Assembly (NCBI GenBank): GCA_021030905.1
Contig: JAGFMI010000018.1
Location: 434,001 to 498,000 of the forward strand
DNA from: Pyrenula massariospora
Lineage: Eukaryota > Ascomycota > Eurotiomycetes > Pyrenulales > Pyrenulaceae
Length of the DNA stretch: 64,000 nucleotides
Direction: 5' to 3'
The position numbers and the translations under genes are program-made. Positions 11,667 to 23,241 of the stretch are shown here, piece by piece (within the stretch, counting starts at the first letter, position 1; each line of letters starts with the position of its first letter). Under the pieces are notes generated by a model that saw only the letters and a program-made list of their open reading frames with translations, had not been told where the DNA came from and made no database searches.

Positions 11667-12396
11667 AAAAGTGACGGTGGTCATCACGGCAAATTCACAA
11701 TCCTACGAAATGAACATTTTGAGATCTATGGCTTGTCCGATCCAAGTTGATCAGAGAAGGTCCGGTCCCTTTAGAGCATCCCGTCTTCATCAGTTCCTGC
11801 AAGGATGCTAACCAGACCGTCTCCAGACAGTGGTAATCGGCATACATACATCCAAGACGTCGAGCCCAACGCAGAGGCAGCACTAGTAGACTCAGATTCT
11901 TCTGAAATCTACATTTTCTAACTACCGTCATGTTCACCGAGCCTTTAGCTGGCACGATTTAGCATGGAATTCGTGTCCGAAATGTAAGGTCATGAACTTG
12001 ATGAGCTTGTTTGAAATTGGAAAGACCAAATAAGACATTAGATCTCCTGACCTTCGCAAATAATTAAAAGCGCTTGGGGACATTGACTTAAGAAGGTACA
12101 AAACCAAGATGCTATTGAGCGCAAGAATTGATTTATGGTAAACGAGCCCCAGACTCGTTGATTCGTACTGTACAACAGTGATAAATCCACATGTCCGGCC
12201 ACGCACCTCCCAAACGCCAAGATCACAGCAGCCTTCGGCAGCGGGGGCAGCACCCGGCGGCCAACCGAGCGCAATAAGTGCGCTTGGCCAGCTACAAGCC
12301 CGTAGCATCTGTTAAAAAGGCGAAATAGCTGACCTGGTGTTACCATCTACCAGATTTCTATGCGTACACGAACTTTTCAATACAAAATCCAACACC
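11667..12396. other. Intergenic RPP1 to MED11
   Basis: It holds the 3' flank of RPP1 and the upstream region of MED11. Minus-strand frames near 11695-12346 are open for about 85-125 codons but have no recognisable similarity or codon bias. No RNA gene is seen. Confidence 0.55.
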
Positions 12397-12967
12397 ATGG
12401 CGAGTCCCGACTCTCCCAAAGACTCGCCCCAACAGGTCTTCTCCCCTGAAGATCGCATACAACAGCTCAGCGAAATAGACATGGTTCGTTTTCCGCACCC
12501 TTTTCCCATTTCCCACCACTCTTCTCAGATGACTGACTCTCTGCGCAACCCAGATGGTCGCCTCCCTCCTCGACTCCGCCTCCACCGCCGTCGGAGCCCT
12601 CTCAAACTCTACCCCAGACTCCACCAGCGACGACGGGGCCCCAACCCTTGAATCCCAGAAGTCCACCTTCAGCACCTCCATCACCGAGTACTTCACCACC
12701 CTGTCCTCCATCGACGTCCAGCTCCGCCGGCAAGTGTACGCGCTGCAAGAAGCGGGGCTGGTCGCCGAGGGCGACGCGAGGGACGCCAAGGGCGTCTCGT
12801 CGGCGAGCGCGGTACGAGACGCGAGCGGAGCGGCCGGGCCGTTGGACGTGAGTTGGCTGAACTCGAGAAATGATAAGGCGGAAGAGGCGATGCGGAAAGA
12901 GCTTTGGGGGGATTTGTTGGGGATTCTTGAGAGGAGGGAGAAAGAAGAGGATGGGTCAGGGACGTGA
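12397..12967 (+). CDS. MED11: Mediator complex subunit 11
   Basis: Head-module subunit of Mediator, the RNA polymerase II coactivator. Exons 12397-12483 and 12554-12967, with a 70-bp intron that has a CTGAC branch site, give 166 aa. The N-terminal pattern FSPEDRIQQLSEID followed by VASLLDSASTAVGAL matches the Med11 family, whose first helices pair with Med22. Downstream are FSTSITEYFTTLSSIDVQLRRQVYALQEAGL and a charged C-terminal helix ending REKEEDGSGT. The junction gives Met-Met, which is unusual but harmless. Family assignment rests on the helical motif, because the protein is short and divergent. Confidence 0.8.
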
Positions 12968-13348
12968 TCTATGAAGCATGTTTGGTTTGAGGAAAATGAC
13001 TGCCGGTCCTGGAAGATACGGGCTGCTCCAAATCACTTTTCAAGCCAGCATTTTGGTGTGACAGTCTGGAATGCCCGGTCCAGTCTCCATTACAGAGCCT
13101 GCTAGCCGCCATTTGGTGATTGCTCCTACAGAGGACCGTGGTCCGTGCAATTGAAAGAGCCTGGACCGGTAGGATAGACTGAAGACCCTGTTCGCTGGGT
13201 AGCTAAGCATGTTCCCAGCGGTATAAATGGTTCTGTGGCCTTTGTCCGTCCGCGTCCCTTCATTTTCTTCAACCAACAAGGAACAGCTGGACAGTCAGAT
13301 TTCAACTGACCAGGCGGTGCTCTGGTCATAACACGGATTGGTTGTCCA
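12968..13348. other. Intergenic between convergent MED11 and Zn2Cys6 gene
   Basis: This is 3' flank of both genes. Short minus-strand frames are present but unsupported. No RNA or repeat is seen. Confidence 0.55.
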
Positions 13349-15163
13349 TCATCTCGGATACACAGAATATTGGATATCGGGAATCAAGGGAAGACCTGGT
13401 ACTGCTCCTGCGTCGCCGAAAGGGGAATTGGTTGTTGAGTCTGTGATGCCCGAGGGTGTGAAGGGGTCGATTACTGCTGTTGTCGTTGGCGAGACATACG
13501 GGGCCACCGGCTCGGCTTTGATATGACTAGGAACTGGTACTATTGGCATTGTCATGGACGGCATTGTCTCAGACACTTTAGCGAGGAGAAGAGGGAGAAA
13601 GCGATTCCGGCCGCCTCTCAGGCTAGCTAGGAGTGATAGGAATTGATTCAAGTACTCTCCAGGTTGCAGATCCAGAGTGCTTGTATCCATGGGGAGGACA
13701 CACTGAATGACATCTGCAAGTGTGCAAGCAATATCAAAGACTTTCTCGATCTTAAATACGATGCAGGTTAGCGTTCTGTATAGTTGGAATTGAGATAGAT
13801 TACTTACAAGGCCGATGCCATGAACTTCCATTGACTCTAGGGTCAACCGACTGGTATCAAGTAGGAGGTCGCGAGCAATGACAATCGGATAGGTGAAGGT
13901 CATAGAGACATCGGCAGAGGTCGAAGAGAGATATCCATTGGTAATAGCCAGCTGCCATACCATAGTTCTTAGCCACTGCAAACTTTTGTCAGATACACAA
14001 GAGGTAGAGACAAGGGTCTACGAAGAAAAATGGGAACGCTTACCTGCTGTGTGGTTCTAAGATCCGCGGCCTGACTTTCAGTAGTAGGCAGGTCAGCAGG
14101 CAACGCCTCAGATAGCTGTTTCTGCATCCGCGCCAACCAAGCAGTGGAGCAATCGTTCCGTGACTTGTTCCAGAGTCCGATGAATGTGTCATCGAATGGA
14201 CTGAAAAGATCGATTAAGTATAGGAAACCCGCAATGACTGTGTCTGACCCCTCTGCGGTGGGAAGCTCAATTGTAGCTTGCAGAGATAGGGGTCTGTGTC
14301 TCTGCAAAGCATATGCTCTCTCCGTGACGAAAAGCAACCAGAAGAGATTTCTTTTATGGAAAGTATCGTCAATGTTCTTGGCATAATACGCCGTTTCCTC
14401 GTGCATGTTCATAATCTGTACAAGAGTGGTTGCTTCGCGTAGGAAATACCAAGCCATGCCGTGCCTGTCAAGCGAGAAATAACATCCGAAAAGAAAGAAT
14501 GAAACGACTGCAGCGTTCGTACTCGGTGAATCAATGTAGTCCCAGCTTTTGCGCATCTTGAGAATGTCCTCTAGCAAGACCAGTGTCGTGCTTTGCCGGG
14601 CCTGGATGGCTACCTCATCATCTGCCGGGGCGGCTGATGTTCCCACTCCAGGTTGGATCAAGACAAATGCGCACAAAGACGATACCAAACAGTAAGCTTC
14701 TGGGGACTGGTCAATCTCGCTTGACCATTTCTGCACCTGTGACTGTTTCAAGATCGGCAATGTCGGGTACATTGAGCTGAAGAAGAAATCTACACAATTC
14801 TCGATCGTTTGAGGCTGAAGAAGGCCCGAATCTCTTTGATGTGTCGGAGACGTGAGAGGGCTGTTGAAGTTCAGCTGTCCGCCTCCGTGGTAAGTAGATT
14901 CTTTCTCGTGACGTTGTGTCTCCCTGAGCTCCGAGATGACCTTGGCTCGGGAGCCCTTCGGACCTTTCTTCTGTGGGACAGCATTGTAGGTACAGTTCAA
15001 TGAAGCATGCGCGCAATTGTTGCACGGCAATGTACTTGAACACTTGACCTTTTGTTCCTGTCAGGATTAAACTCTACATGCTAGCGGGGAAAGTCGGCAC
15101 CTTGCGTTTGTGGCATTGGTCGCACGCTCTATGCGGTTGACTCTTAGGAGTGGTAGGGGACAT
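13349..15163 (-). CDS. Zn2Cys6 transcription factor with fungal regulator middle homology domain
   Basis: Exons 15163-15101, 15048-14044, 13975-13808 and 13750-13349 give 545 aa. Residues about 14-45 form the binuclear zinc cluster: CDQCHKRKVKC, then PCNNC and LNC, with intron 1 falling exactly between KRK and VKC. The linker PQKKGPKGSRAKVISELRE resembles fungal sugar-utilisation regulators. A middle homology domain follows (FLFGCYFSLDRHGMAWYFLREA, NLFWLLFVTERAYAL). The C-terminus is a Pro/Ser/Thr-rich probable activation region. Intron 3 is 57 bp, a multiple of three and stop-free, so retention would insert 19 residues in frame. It is nuclear by inference. Target genes are unknown: neighbours are housekeeping genes, with no catabolic cluster beside it. 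Confidence 0.88.
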
Positions 15164-15873
15164 GGTGATCTCAAGCTTGCAGGCCGGCCCTACTCGAAGA
15201 CGAGCTTCATAGCTTTCAAGAGCAGTCGCGAGTCCTTGTGGTGAAGTTCAGGAAACCAATTGGCATCGACGGTACAGCTAACGTCGGAGCTACTGCAATT
15301 GGCCAGGGCTAGGAAACGGCGCTACGCCATCAAGCCAGCTACATCAACGTGACCAGACCATGGCGAAGTATAAGCAGGGTTGCAGGAATCACTCATCATG
15401 GGTAGGACAGGCTTTGTCACGAAATGTGCTTTCTAGTTGAATGAATGCCACTATCAACCATTGAATTCGAACCACATAAGCCGGAATAGACTAGACGCCG
15501 AAACGCTGTGCGGGTTGTGATACTGGCGTGGTTCAATCAAGAATTTCATCTTCGTTATATCAGAGGATTGATCCTTAATAGGAAAGCAGAGGACTTTTGT
15601 ATTAGCAGTACGAAGTCAATGAAGTTGCTTCTTTTGCTCGTAGTATTGACGGCTTCCTTGACCGCCAAGGGTGGCTGGCTGCAAAAGATCCCAAGTTTAC
15701 AGGGTCGATCCAGCTAATCTTCGCTTAATATCTAGAGACGATGTGCTAGGAGTTTACAAATTGCACCGACCACGTCGAGAGATCTTAAGCTTCTAGATAA
15801 AATCACATAGTAGCCAATGGTCCAACTTGGCAGCACTGTGGCATGCCTCGTAGCTACCTGCAAGAGCATTCGA
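15164..15873. other. Intergenic, Zn2Cys6 gene promoter / MPH1 3' flank
   Basis: Upstream sequence of the Zn2Cys6 gene and downstream sequence of MPH1. A 69-codon plus-strand frame at 15508-15717 is unsupported. No repeat or RNA gene is recognised. Confidence 0.55.
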
Positions 15874-18800
15874 TCACACCTCGCTTGAGTCATTGTTAGA
15901 AGCTTTGCTCGGTTGGAAAAAATGCTCAAGTTCAGGGAGTTCCGCCTCAGAGTCATCAAGGTTCTTTTGCGAACCATTACGACGCGCCAAAAGAAGGGAA
16001 GCTTTCTCTCGGCTGGGACGCACATTCGTCCTAGGGCTTCGTCTTGCCGCTTGGTCAAGGCTGTCTGTCCTATCCCCAGGAAATTTGCTGCTGTCTGCAT
16101 TGAGCGCGTTAACTAAGCGGCGAGTTGCGCTGCTATGTCTTACGTTATTCACTGGACGAAATTGGCGCTGAAGTCGAGGGAAGGAATCGAGTTTCGGGGC
16201 GCGGATGAACTCGACATCTGATCCGCTGATGGTGCAGTACCTCTGTTCCAGCTTCAGCTGATCAGGAGCAGAAAGCAGGACTTTGTCTAGCGGCGGGAGT
16301 TCTGCTATTTCTGAATTACTTACACTTTCTGAACATCTTTCAGTAAGAGTGCCTTGTTTCTTCAAGCCCCCCATTATTGAGGCTTGAACAAAACCGGTCT
16401 CGACTCCGTCAGGCATGTGGAATTTCTTTGGCGGTTTCTTTGGGGGTCGACCTCTTTTTCTAGGTTCAGGCAGATCGGGCTGAGTGTTCTCAATTGGTAT
16501 ATCGATGTCGCGTTTATCAACAACAGGCTGTATGCCTTTGGGAACAATACGAGGTGAACGGCCTTCATGAAATCGAAACTCCGACCCGCTTGCAATCTTC
16601 TGTTGCATCTTTTCGTAATTGTCCTTCGCTTTGTTATATGACTCCTCTTCCTTACCGCGCATCAAGAGAAGCACGATGTTGCCGGCCCGTTTTCTGCCAG
16701 TTCGACCCATCCGCTGTAACATCCTGATCGGTGACGCGGACGAATCATAGCACACAATGAGATCGACTTCTCCAATATCCAGGCCTTCCTCACCGATCGA
16801 GGTAGCGACTATCGTGTTGTAAGTACCTTTCTTGAACTTTTCCACAATATCAAGTTGAGTTTTTTGATCCATGCCTTCTGAACCCTTGGCCGTTGCCTGT
16901 CCCACAAAGATACGCGACCGAACCATCGGTTCGTGCTGCTTGAGTACTCTAACAATCTCTTCGGCACTATCTCTGTAGTGCGCGAAGACCATAATTCTTG
17001 TATCTGATGGTGGTCGCCCATTAGCCGCACCATGTCCTTCTCCGGCGTCTAGGAAATGATTGAGAACTACTGTCTTCAAGTAGATCAGCTTAGGGTGCCC
17101 AACGAAATCGTCTTTATCCATCCACACTCGAAGCCGTTTCATCAGGGTCTTAAAGTCTTCATGATCTTGGATCTGTTTTTCATATTTGCCGTTCTTCTCG
17201 TTATTGAAGTTCTTTAAATAACGATAGAAAGGTCCAACTCCATGAAACTTGAGCAACTCAATGGCGTGAGCAAGGCTAGCAAGGGTTGAGAAGACTTTGT
17301 TAACCGTCCATTTGACGCCATTGTGAGCCCTCCTGCCAGCCTCTGAGTGCATGTATTGCTGCCTTGCCTTAGTCAAGCCAAATGCGGTGAGTAATGCCGG
17401 GTCCTTTCCCCAATACGCATTGTGTGCGTTCAGCACCCTCAATACCGGTTGCAATGCTCTCGCGAAAAGCTCCAGAGCCATAGTCACTTCCTCAGAGTCT
17501 TCAAAAACTTCAAGCTCTATGTTGCGCGTATGCACATATTGTCGAATATCTATTGATCTCTCATTACGTATCTCTACTCTGGATATGTCAAGGCCATCGA
17601 TGACGTTTTGTACCGTTTCAACGGTCGATCCTGGCGTTGCAGTCAGAGCAAGGACCCTGAAACTTGAATTGAATCTCCGCAGAAATTTCACAATCTCTAC
17701 ATAGGCGTAAGACCCCGTGGCTCGGTGGGCTTCGTCGATGACAAGCAGAACAATTCTTTTAGGATCGCAGATCCCACTTTTGAGATCGTGGACGACCGTT
17801 TGAGGAGTCATAAAGAATACCCGTTTCGTCTGCCATTCCTCGGCTCTTAAGGCTGGTGTAATGTTTCCAGTTAGCATTGATGTCTGCGAGCGAGGAATGC
17901 CGGCAACGTTGAAACATGCATCGATTTGTTGTGCAACCAGAGGCTTAGTTGGCGCTACGAAGACAACTTGCGCGTCGGTGGTCCAGCGGAACCAGTTGAG
18001 CATGATGGATGCGGCAATAAATGTTTTGCCCAGGCCTGTGGGGAGAGCGACAAGAAGGTTATGAAAAAGGCCCCTATGTACAATATTGAACTGGTAGTCT
18101 CGTATACTTCCAACGTTAGTTGGGTAGATCCACGTGTCCAGCGCGTTATACTGCAGCTTGTGGTGCGTTGGCTGCTCATTCTTATTTGCGAGTGGCCAAT
18201 TGTGGGTTTGCGAGCGCCGCTGGCTCGAGGACATCTGGGGAACGTTGTCGCCTGGCCCACCAAATAGTGTAGCCTGACGTAAAACCTTAGGTGCTGCTTG
18301 TTTAGGAGCTTCGTGAGCAGGAGGGCTATCGTCGAGCCCAGGTGACGAGTCAAAGGCATGTACTAATTCGGGGGGGATTAAATCAACGTCATCAGGAAAA
18401 TCTGCACAGCCTGCCAATGGAGGTTTTTGAGCTTGGTCGGGAAGATGACCTGGAGGCGGCTCGGTCGGTGACAGCGGCGTCCTTGATGCAGAGCGAGGAG
18501 GCTCTTTGCCGTTAGAGCCCAATTTGTCTTTCCCGGGACTTGGGTCGGCCTTTTTCCACCGTGGTCCTCGGATTCGAGAAGGACTGGACGGAGGTTGGGT
18601 AAGTTGGGTCACAAATGTGTTTTCATAGCGGTCACCGTGCTTTGGAACATGCATTCTCTCCTGTCTCTCTTGGACCTTCGTAGGTCTCCTTGCAGCTTCA
18701 ACGTTCTCGTCATGCTTGTTCGCGCCGGCATCCGATTCGCTTTGATCGGGATATGGCGGCAAATCAACGTCGTCAGAGCTCCCATGACTATTACTTGACG

Positions 18801-18906
18801 CTGAATCCAAGCGGCGTCGTTTCCGAGGTCTTGGTGACAAGGGGAATTCATCGAGTAGCGTTTCGTCGAGCTCACCATAGTCTTCTACATCACTGGAAGA
18901 CGCCAT
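15874..18906 (-). CDS. MPH1: ATP-dependent 3'-5' DNA helicase, Mph1/FANCM family
   Basis: Single-exon gene, 1010 aa. Mph1 unwinds D-loops and remodels stalled forks, limiting crossovers in the nucleus. Residues 1-240 are disordered and Ser/Pro-rich, with a conserved RQATLFGG patch. The helicase core starts at [13 protein letters not shown]. Walker A is LPTGLGKT (about residues 288-295), the Walker B box is DEAH (about 391-394), and motif III is ALTATPG. Motifs in domain 2 include [27 protein letters not shown] and [12 protein letters not shown]. The FANCM-type insert between the two RecA domains is present ([14 protein letters not shown]). A basic Pro-rich tail ([14 protein letters not shown]) follows. 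Length matches the fungal family. It diverges from the amidase gene. Confidence 0.95.
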   Translation of the reverse strand: MASSSDVEDYGELDETLLDEFPLSPRPRKRRRLDSASSNSHGSSDDVDLPPYPDQSESDAGANKHDENVEAARRPTKVQERQERMHVPKHGDRYENTFVTQLTQPPSSPSRIRGPRWKKADPSPGKDKLGSNGKEPPRSASRTPLSPTEPPPGHLPDQAQKPPLAGCADFPDDVDLIPPELVHAFDSSPGLDDSPPAHEAPKQAAPKVLRQATLFGGPGDNVPQMSSSQRRSQTHNWPLANKNEQPTHHKLQYNALDTWIYPTNVGSIRDYQFNIVHRGLFHNLLVALPTGLGKTFIAASIMLNWFRWTTDAQVVFVAPTKPLVAQQIDACFNVAGIPRSQTSMLTGNITPALRAEEWQTKRVFFMTPQTVVHDLKSGICDPKRIVLLVIDEAHRATGSYAYVEIVKFLRRFNSSFRVLALTATPGSTVETVQNVIDGLDISRVEIRNERSIDIRQYVHTRNIELEVFEDSEEVTMALELFARALQPVLRVLNAHNAYWGKDPALLTAFGLTKARQQYMHSEAGRRAHNGVKWTVNKVFSTLASLAHAIELLKFHGVGPFYRYLKNFNNEKNGKYEKQIQDHEDFKTLMKRLRVWMDKDDFVGHPKLIYLKTVVLNHFLDAGEGHGAANGRPPSDTRIMVFAHYRDSAEEIVRVLKQHEPMVRSRIFVGQATAKGSEGMDQKTQLDIVEKFKKGTYNTIVATSIGEEGLDIGEVDLIVCYDSSASPIRMLQRMGRTGRKRAGNIVLLLMRGKEEESYNKAKDNYEKMQQKIASGSEFRFHEGRSPRIVPKGIQPVVDKRDIDIPIENTQPDLPEPRKRGRPPKKPPKKFHMPDGVETGFVQASIMGGLKKQGTLTERCSESVSNSEIAELPPLDKVLLSAPDQLKLEQRYCTISGSDVEFIRAPKLDSFPRLQRQFRPVNNVRHSSATRRLVNALNADSSKFPGDRTDSLDQAARRSPRTNVRPSREKASLLLARRNGSQKNLDDSEAELPELEHFFQPSKASNNDSSEV

Positions 18907-19715
18907 TCTGCGATTGTAGGGGTACGCGTAACATTTTCAGACCAAAAAGGTCACCCGGTGTGATGTCCATATTCCGGGTTCATATCAAAGGGCGTGGATT
19001 TAGCTTGCGACGCGTGCCTCAAAACGCGTCGCGTCTCCCGATAAGAGTAAATTGCCATCACGTGATGAACAAACCGTCTCTCGTGCTACGAAAGCTTCCG
19101 CTGTCTCAGGTACAACGGAGCTGGTGATGTGGCACATCGCCCATGACTCCGCAGACAGCCGCGCTCTACTCTACCAAGCAGGTCGTTCACCACCTTATCG
19201 CGTTGAACTTCCAAGTCCTACTATGATTGGCGCCGACGGTGCCGCAAGAAGTGGGATCTGCAAGCCGCCGCCGTGCTTTTGCAGGCAATCCAGAGCGTCC
19301 TATCGAAATATTGCTCTCTATGGAAATGCTGTGCCCCAGACCTGCAGGAACAGCAACGATTTCTCCCACCGCAGATTGAATGGCATTCAGGCTCTCTTCA
19401 GATCCGCTTCAGAGGCCTGCTATCGATAGTCAATGAATAGTATGTTGCCTAGGTCAGATGTGGCTTAATCTTATTATTGGTAATAACAGTATCCTCTCCC
19501 ATTTTCTCTATGTCCCTTTCATATTTCTAGGCTCGATCAATCCCACATAAGTCGTGATTCACAATACAACTTAAGTTCGTTCAGCTTGCCTTGCCCTCCA
19601 GCCTTTTGTTGTGTAAAAAAGCATCCAAATTTCTGTCTAACGTTCATAGTCGCTCTATGGATGTTTCTTTCTGAACGGTCAAGCAAGTTGCCGTTTATTG
19701 AACCTTTATTTCTCA
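18907..19715. other. Divergent intergenic region, MPH1 / amidase, with an unassigned open stretch
   Basis: It contains both 5' flanks. Between about 19052 and 19440 the plus strand is open in one frame for 125 codons, and the other two frames have long stop-poor stretches. One of them starts MTPQTAALYSTKQVVHHL. A small intron-containing gene is possible, but I could not build a convincing model or recognise a family. Confidence 0.4.
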
Positions 19716-21931
19716 ATGCTGTCATGGAAGTCTTGGATCGGGGTCGTGCTCGCATTGGGCTCGACCCGCAGAAATGTTGAAGCAGCCTCATTTAGGTCAA
19801 CAGGAGTCACTGTGGAAATCAATGATATCCCGTACTATATTCCCCCGTTTTCTATTGGGTCATTGCAGACGGACCTACCTTCTACGGATATTGAACTTGT
19901 CAACGGTTTTGTCCCCATGACAATAATCGGCTCGTCGGTCGGATTTGCGCAGCTCGTTCACAACTTCTCCACGACTGACGACGTGTTCAACTCTGGATTC
20001 CTGCAAGGTACCTTGACTTCTCTCTCTTGCCTTGAGCTGTTGTTCTGGTTGTTCAACTTCGTTTACATCATTTGCATGGGGTCGCAGAAGCTCAGCATGA
20101 GCTAGTTCTATCATACCTGCGTTGGGATGTGCAAAATCCCTGAGCTTTTGACTGACTCTAAAGTAGTGGTACATTCGTCGGACTGTTCAGCTGTTGAAGG
20201 AACTGTCTTGGACCAGGCGACAACCGTCAGCTGCATCAACGGCAATGCTTCCTCAATGTTACCTCCAGGGCCGTACTTCTGGTCCCAGGTAACACGTCAG
20301 GTTCATCAAGCGTATCGATTGTATTCTGATTTTGCCGGCGCATTTACCGAAAGTGTGGTTCGCACGCCTCAGGGGATTTATGCACCTCTATCTGCGTCAG
20401 TTGCTGGGAGCTCTTCTCTGACAATTGGAGTACCTTCCCGGTTGTACTATAAGCCCACACCCCAACAGCCTCTCGCAGGGGTTCGAATAGCCATCAAAGA
20501 TATTTATGATCTTGCCGGGATACGGACGAGTGATGGAAACAGAGCCTATTATAATCTGTATCCGCCCCGAAATGCTAGCGCTGTGGCTGTACAGCGATTA
20601 GAGGCTGCTGGTGCGATCATCGTAGGGAAGCAGAAAACTAGCCAATTTGCGAATGGAGAAGTGGCTACTGCAGACTGGGTGGATTACCACAGCCCTTTCA
20701 ATCCCAGAGGAGACGGGTAAGTTCGAAGTTAAAATTAAAAATTTTCCAGTTTCCTAAGTACTTCAATCTCAGGTACCAAGATCCCAGCTCCTCTTCCGCA
20801 GGAGCTGGCGCCTCTATAGGAAGCTATCCATGGCTTGATATTGCGCTGGGTTCAGACACGGGAGGGAGTATTCGAGGCCCATCTCAATCTCAGGGACTGT
20901 ACGGCAACCGGCCCACCCATGGACTCGTAAGCTTAGACGGAGGTATTTTGGACTATGTATATGTTGACGTAATGAATCGTTATTGATTTTTTATAGTAAT
21001 GCCTCTCAGCCCCGTACTGGATACAGCAGGATTCCTCACTCGGTCCCCCGACCTTTGGGGCAGAGCTCAGAGCGTCCTCTACGGCAACATCAGTTCCTTC
21101 TCCACTTATCCGAAGAAAATATACACAACGGGCTTTCCGGTCAACGTAACGTCGCCTTCTGATGCTATCTTTGTGACGTTTTTAGCTCAGTTGCAAAATT
21201 TCCTAGGCGGAAATTCTACAGCCATCGATCTTGACACGGAATGGACTGCTTCAGGACCCTCAAACGCGTCGAGTCTTGATGCCCTCCTGAACATTACCTA
21301 TCCAATTTTGATAAGTAAAGACCAAATTCGGCTTGTTCGAGGGCCATTCTACGCGGACTATGCAGGTGCACATGATGGAAGACTACCCTTTGTGGATCCT
21401 GCTCCATTAGTGCGGTGGGCATTTGGCGATGCCTATCCAGACTCTATAGTCGACCAGGCGCTTGCTAACAAAACCCTCTTCGCCAATTGGTTTAACACAC
21501 GGATCGTGAGGAACGTACCCGAGACCTGTTCTGATAGTTTATTCTTATACCCTAGCTCCAGTGGTACCGCGACAAATGAGAGAAACGTGTATCGAAAGCC
21601 GCCTACTGTGCCTTATGGATTCGGCACCAGCCGTATCAGCCCCCTAAGTGGAGCGCCAGATTCTGTATTTCCTCTGGAGCAGGCGACCTTCTTTTCTTCA
21701 GTAACGAATCACGACGAGTACCTGCCAGTGACTGTGGATATTGTAGCCGCTCCTGGTTGTGACGGTATGATTGTGCAACTGGCTCAGGATCTTGAGAAGG
21801 CGGGAATTCTGAATACGATTCAGGCGGGGCAGACCATAAATGGAGGAGATATACTGTTCAAGCGTGAGTCTGTTTTTAGCCGTGGACGCGCTGTCTGGAA
21901 AGCCAGGCAAGATAGCCATATTCGGCATTAA
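19716..21931 (+). CDS. Amidase-signature family protein with N-terminal Arp1 (scytalone dehydratase-like) domain
   Basis: Exons 19716-20007, 20164-20716, 20773-20942 and 20997-21931 give 649 aa. A hydrophobic N-terminus ([16 protein letters not shown]) suggests a signal peptide and secretion or vacuolar location. Residues about 25-120 are the Arp1-type cap typical of this fungal amidase subgroup. The Ser-cisSer-Lys triad is visible: Lys in [13 protein letters not shown], cis-Ser in [10 protein letters not shown], and the nucleophile in [10 protein letters not shown]. The substrate is unknown. The first intron is 156 bp, long for this window; a shorter intron ending at 20105 gives a stop, so the long form was chosen. 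Family members usually end near GGDILFKR; this frame runs about 21 residues further, so the 3' end may be mis-modelled. Confidence 0.8.
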
Positions 21932-22587
21932 GCTACGATATTTTACGAGATGAGAACGACATCCTGAAAGCCAAATCTATCGAACAGGCCGAGCATCGAA
22001 CGATGCGTCATAGAGAATGATATCTATAACTGAATAAGTGTATATTGAAATGAGTTCCAAAGCGTACCGAGGTGATTGAGAATCGTCAGTTAATGTGTCG
22101 GTAGCCTTCATATCCGCTCGCCGATGCTGGCTGAAGGAATCGTCTTTGAATTCTCGAGGCTGATATCAGAAGTCGTGACCAATCCAATTCCTTAATTGTC
22201 AACATTAGCGCCCGCTGTGCTGCCGATCTAGTGCATCATGCTTTCAGATATCTGGCCTTGTTTGAGGTGTCGTGAGTCCCCTTTTCAATGCAATCCGAGT
22301 AGAATTCCGACCTTAGTATTCACCTACCAAACAGCAGCACCCATGTTAAAGTCCGCATGCAACCTCTACTACCTAGACCTCAGAAGGCAATAGCCTCCAA
22401 AACATTAAAAGGCCACCAAATACTCAGCTTACAAGATGGTTTTGACGACGTAAGGCCAAGCTGACACATACTATCGCGATCTGCAGAAACATTCATAACG
22501 TTTCATGTTCTCCTATCTCTAGTTCCTCTAGCAATCCTCAAACCCAAATTCTCCCAGCCCATTGTCCTTCTCACGAGCTTAGCAACA
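21932..22587. other. Intergenic amidase to DUF7053-like gene
   Basis: 3' flank of the amidase and upstream region of the next gene. No supportable gene or repeat is seen. Confidence 0.6.
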
Positions 22588-23100
22588 ATGCCCAACGAGA
22601 CTCAGCCATCCTTTCTATACAAAACCTTCACCCATACCCACACTTCTTCCCCACAAAAACCATCTCCAGATTTCCTCCCCAAGGCTATAACCCTCCTCCA
22701 CGACCATTCCCATAATATCACTCTGAACCCGCTGGTCACCTCCCACAAGCCTCTCTCCCTCTCAGAGAATCCTCCCCCGCCACCCCACCAACACGAACCG
22801 GACTGGCACGTCTACCATATCATCGACACCAAGCGCCTCCTCTTCGGGCTCTGGAACAGCGAGATCCCGTACCGAGCCTGGTTTAGGAACACGGAGGATG
22901 GGTTCGAGTCGATTGTGATAGCGGCCATGGGGGTTGTGATTGAGGCGAGATGGAGGGTAGAGAGGACGGAAGCAGATGGGGTGAGGTTGGTAGAGGAAGC
23001 GAAAGTGACTTGTCCATGGGTGTTTGCAAGCTTTATCAGAGGGTCTTTGAGCGGGTCGCATGATATTATGCATGCGCGGTTTTGGGAGAGGATACAGTAG
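22588..23100 (+). CDS. Small conserved fungal protein, DUF7053-like
   Basis: Single exon, 170 aa, with an ATG start. The overall layout (FLPKAITLLHDHSHNITLNPLV, then a WHVYHIID strand, then GFESIVIAAMGVVIEARWRVE and HDIMHARFWERI) resembles the uncharacterised Pezizomycotina family DUF7053. That family probably adopts a START/polyketide-cyclase-like fold; this is my recollection of the pattern, not a search. There is no signal peptide, membrane segment or catalytic motif. It lies convergent with capping protein beta, 141 bp apart. No function can be assigned. Confidence 0.65.
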   Translation: MPNETQPSFLYKTFTHTHTSSPQKPSPDFLPKAITLLHDHSHNITLNPLVTSHKPLSLSENPPPPPHQHEPDWHVYHIIDTKRLLFGLWNSEIPYRAWFRNTEDGFESIVIAAMGVVIEARWRVERTEADGVRLVEEAKVTCPWVFASFIRGSLSGSHDIMHARFWERIQ

Positions 23101-23241
23101 AAACGCGATATGAGCATCAAGAGCGTCGTATCGAGCGCCCTTCTCGAAAGTCAAATGAATCCTCACTGACTGATAGCGTTCTCTATTTTAAAGATCTCAG
23201 ATCTAAAAACACGTTTGTAAAGAGAAAGGTACTCTCGCGAG

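Noticed and set aside
15464-15476. B-box-like GGTTCGAATTC on the minus strand
   Set aside because: No A-box within a plausible distance and no cloverleaf.
20106-20145. Apparent frameshift in the amidase after a 98-bp first intron
   Set aside because: A 156-bp intron ending at 20163 joins both halves in frame, with total length divisible by three, so a broken gene is not required.
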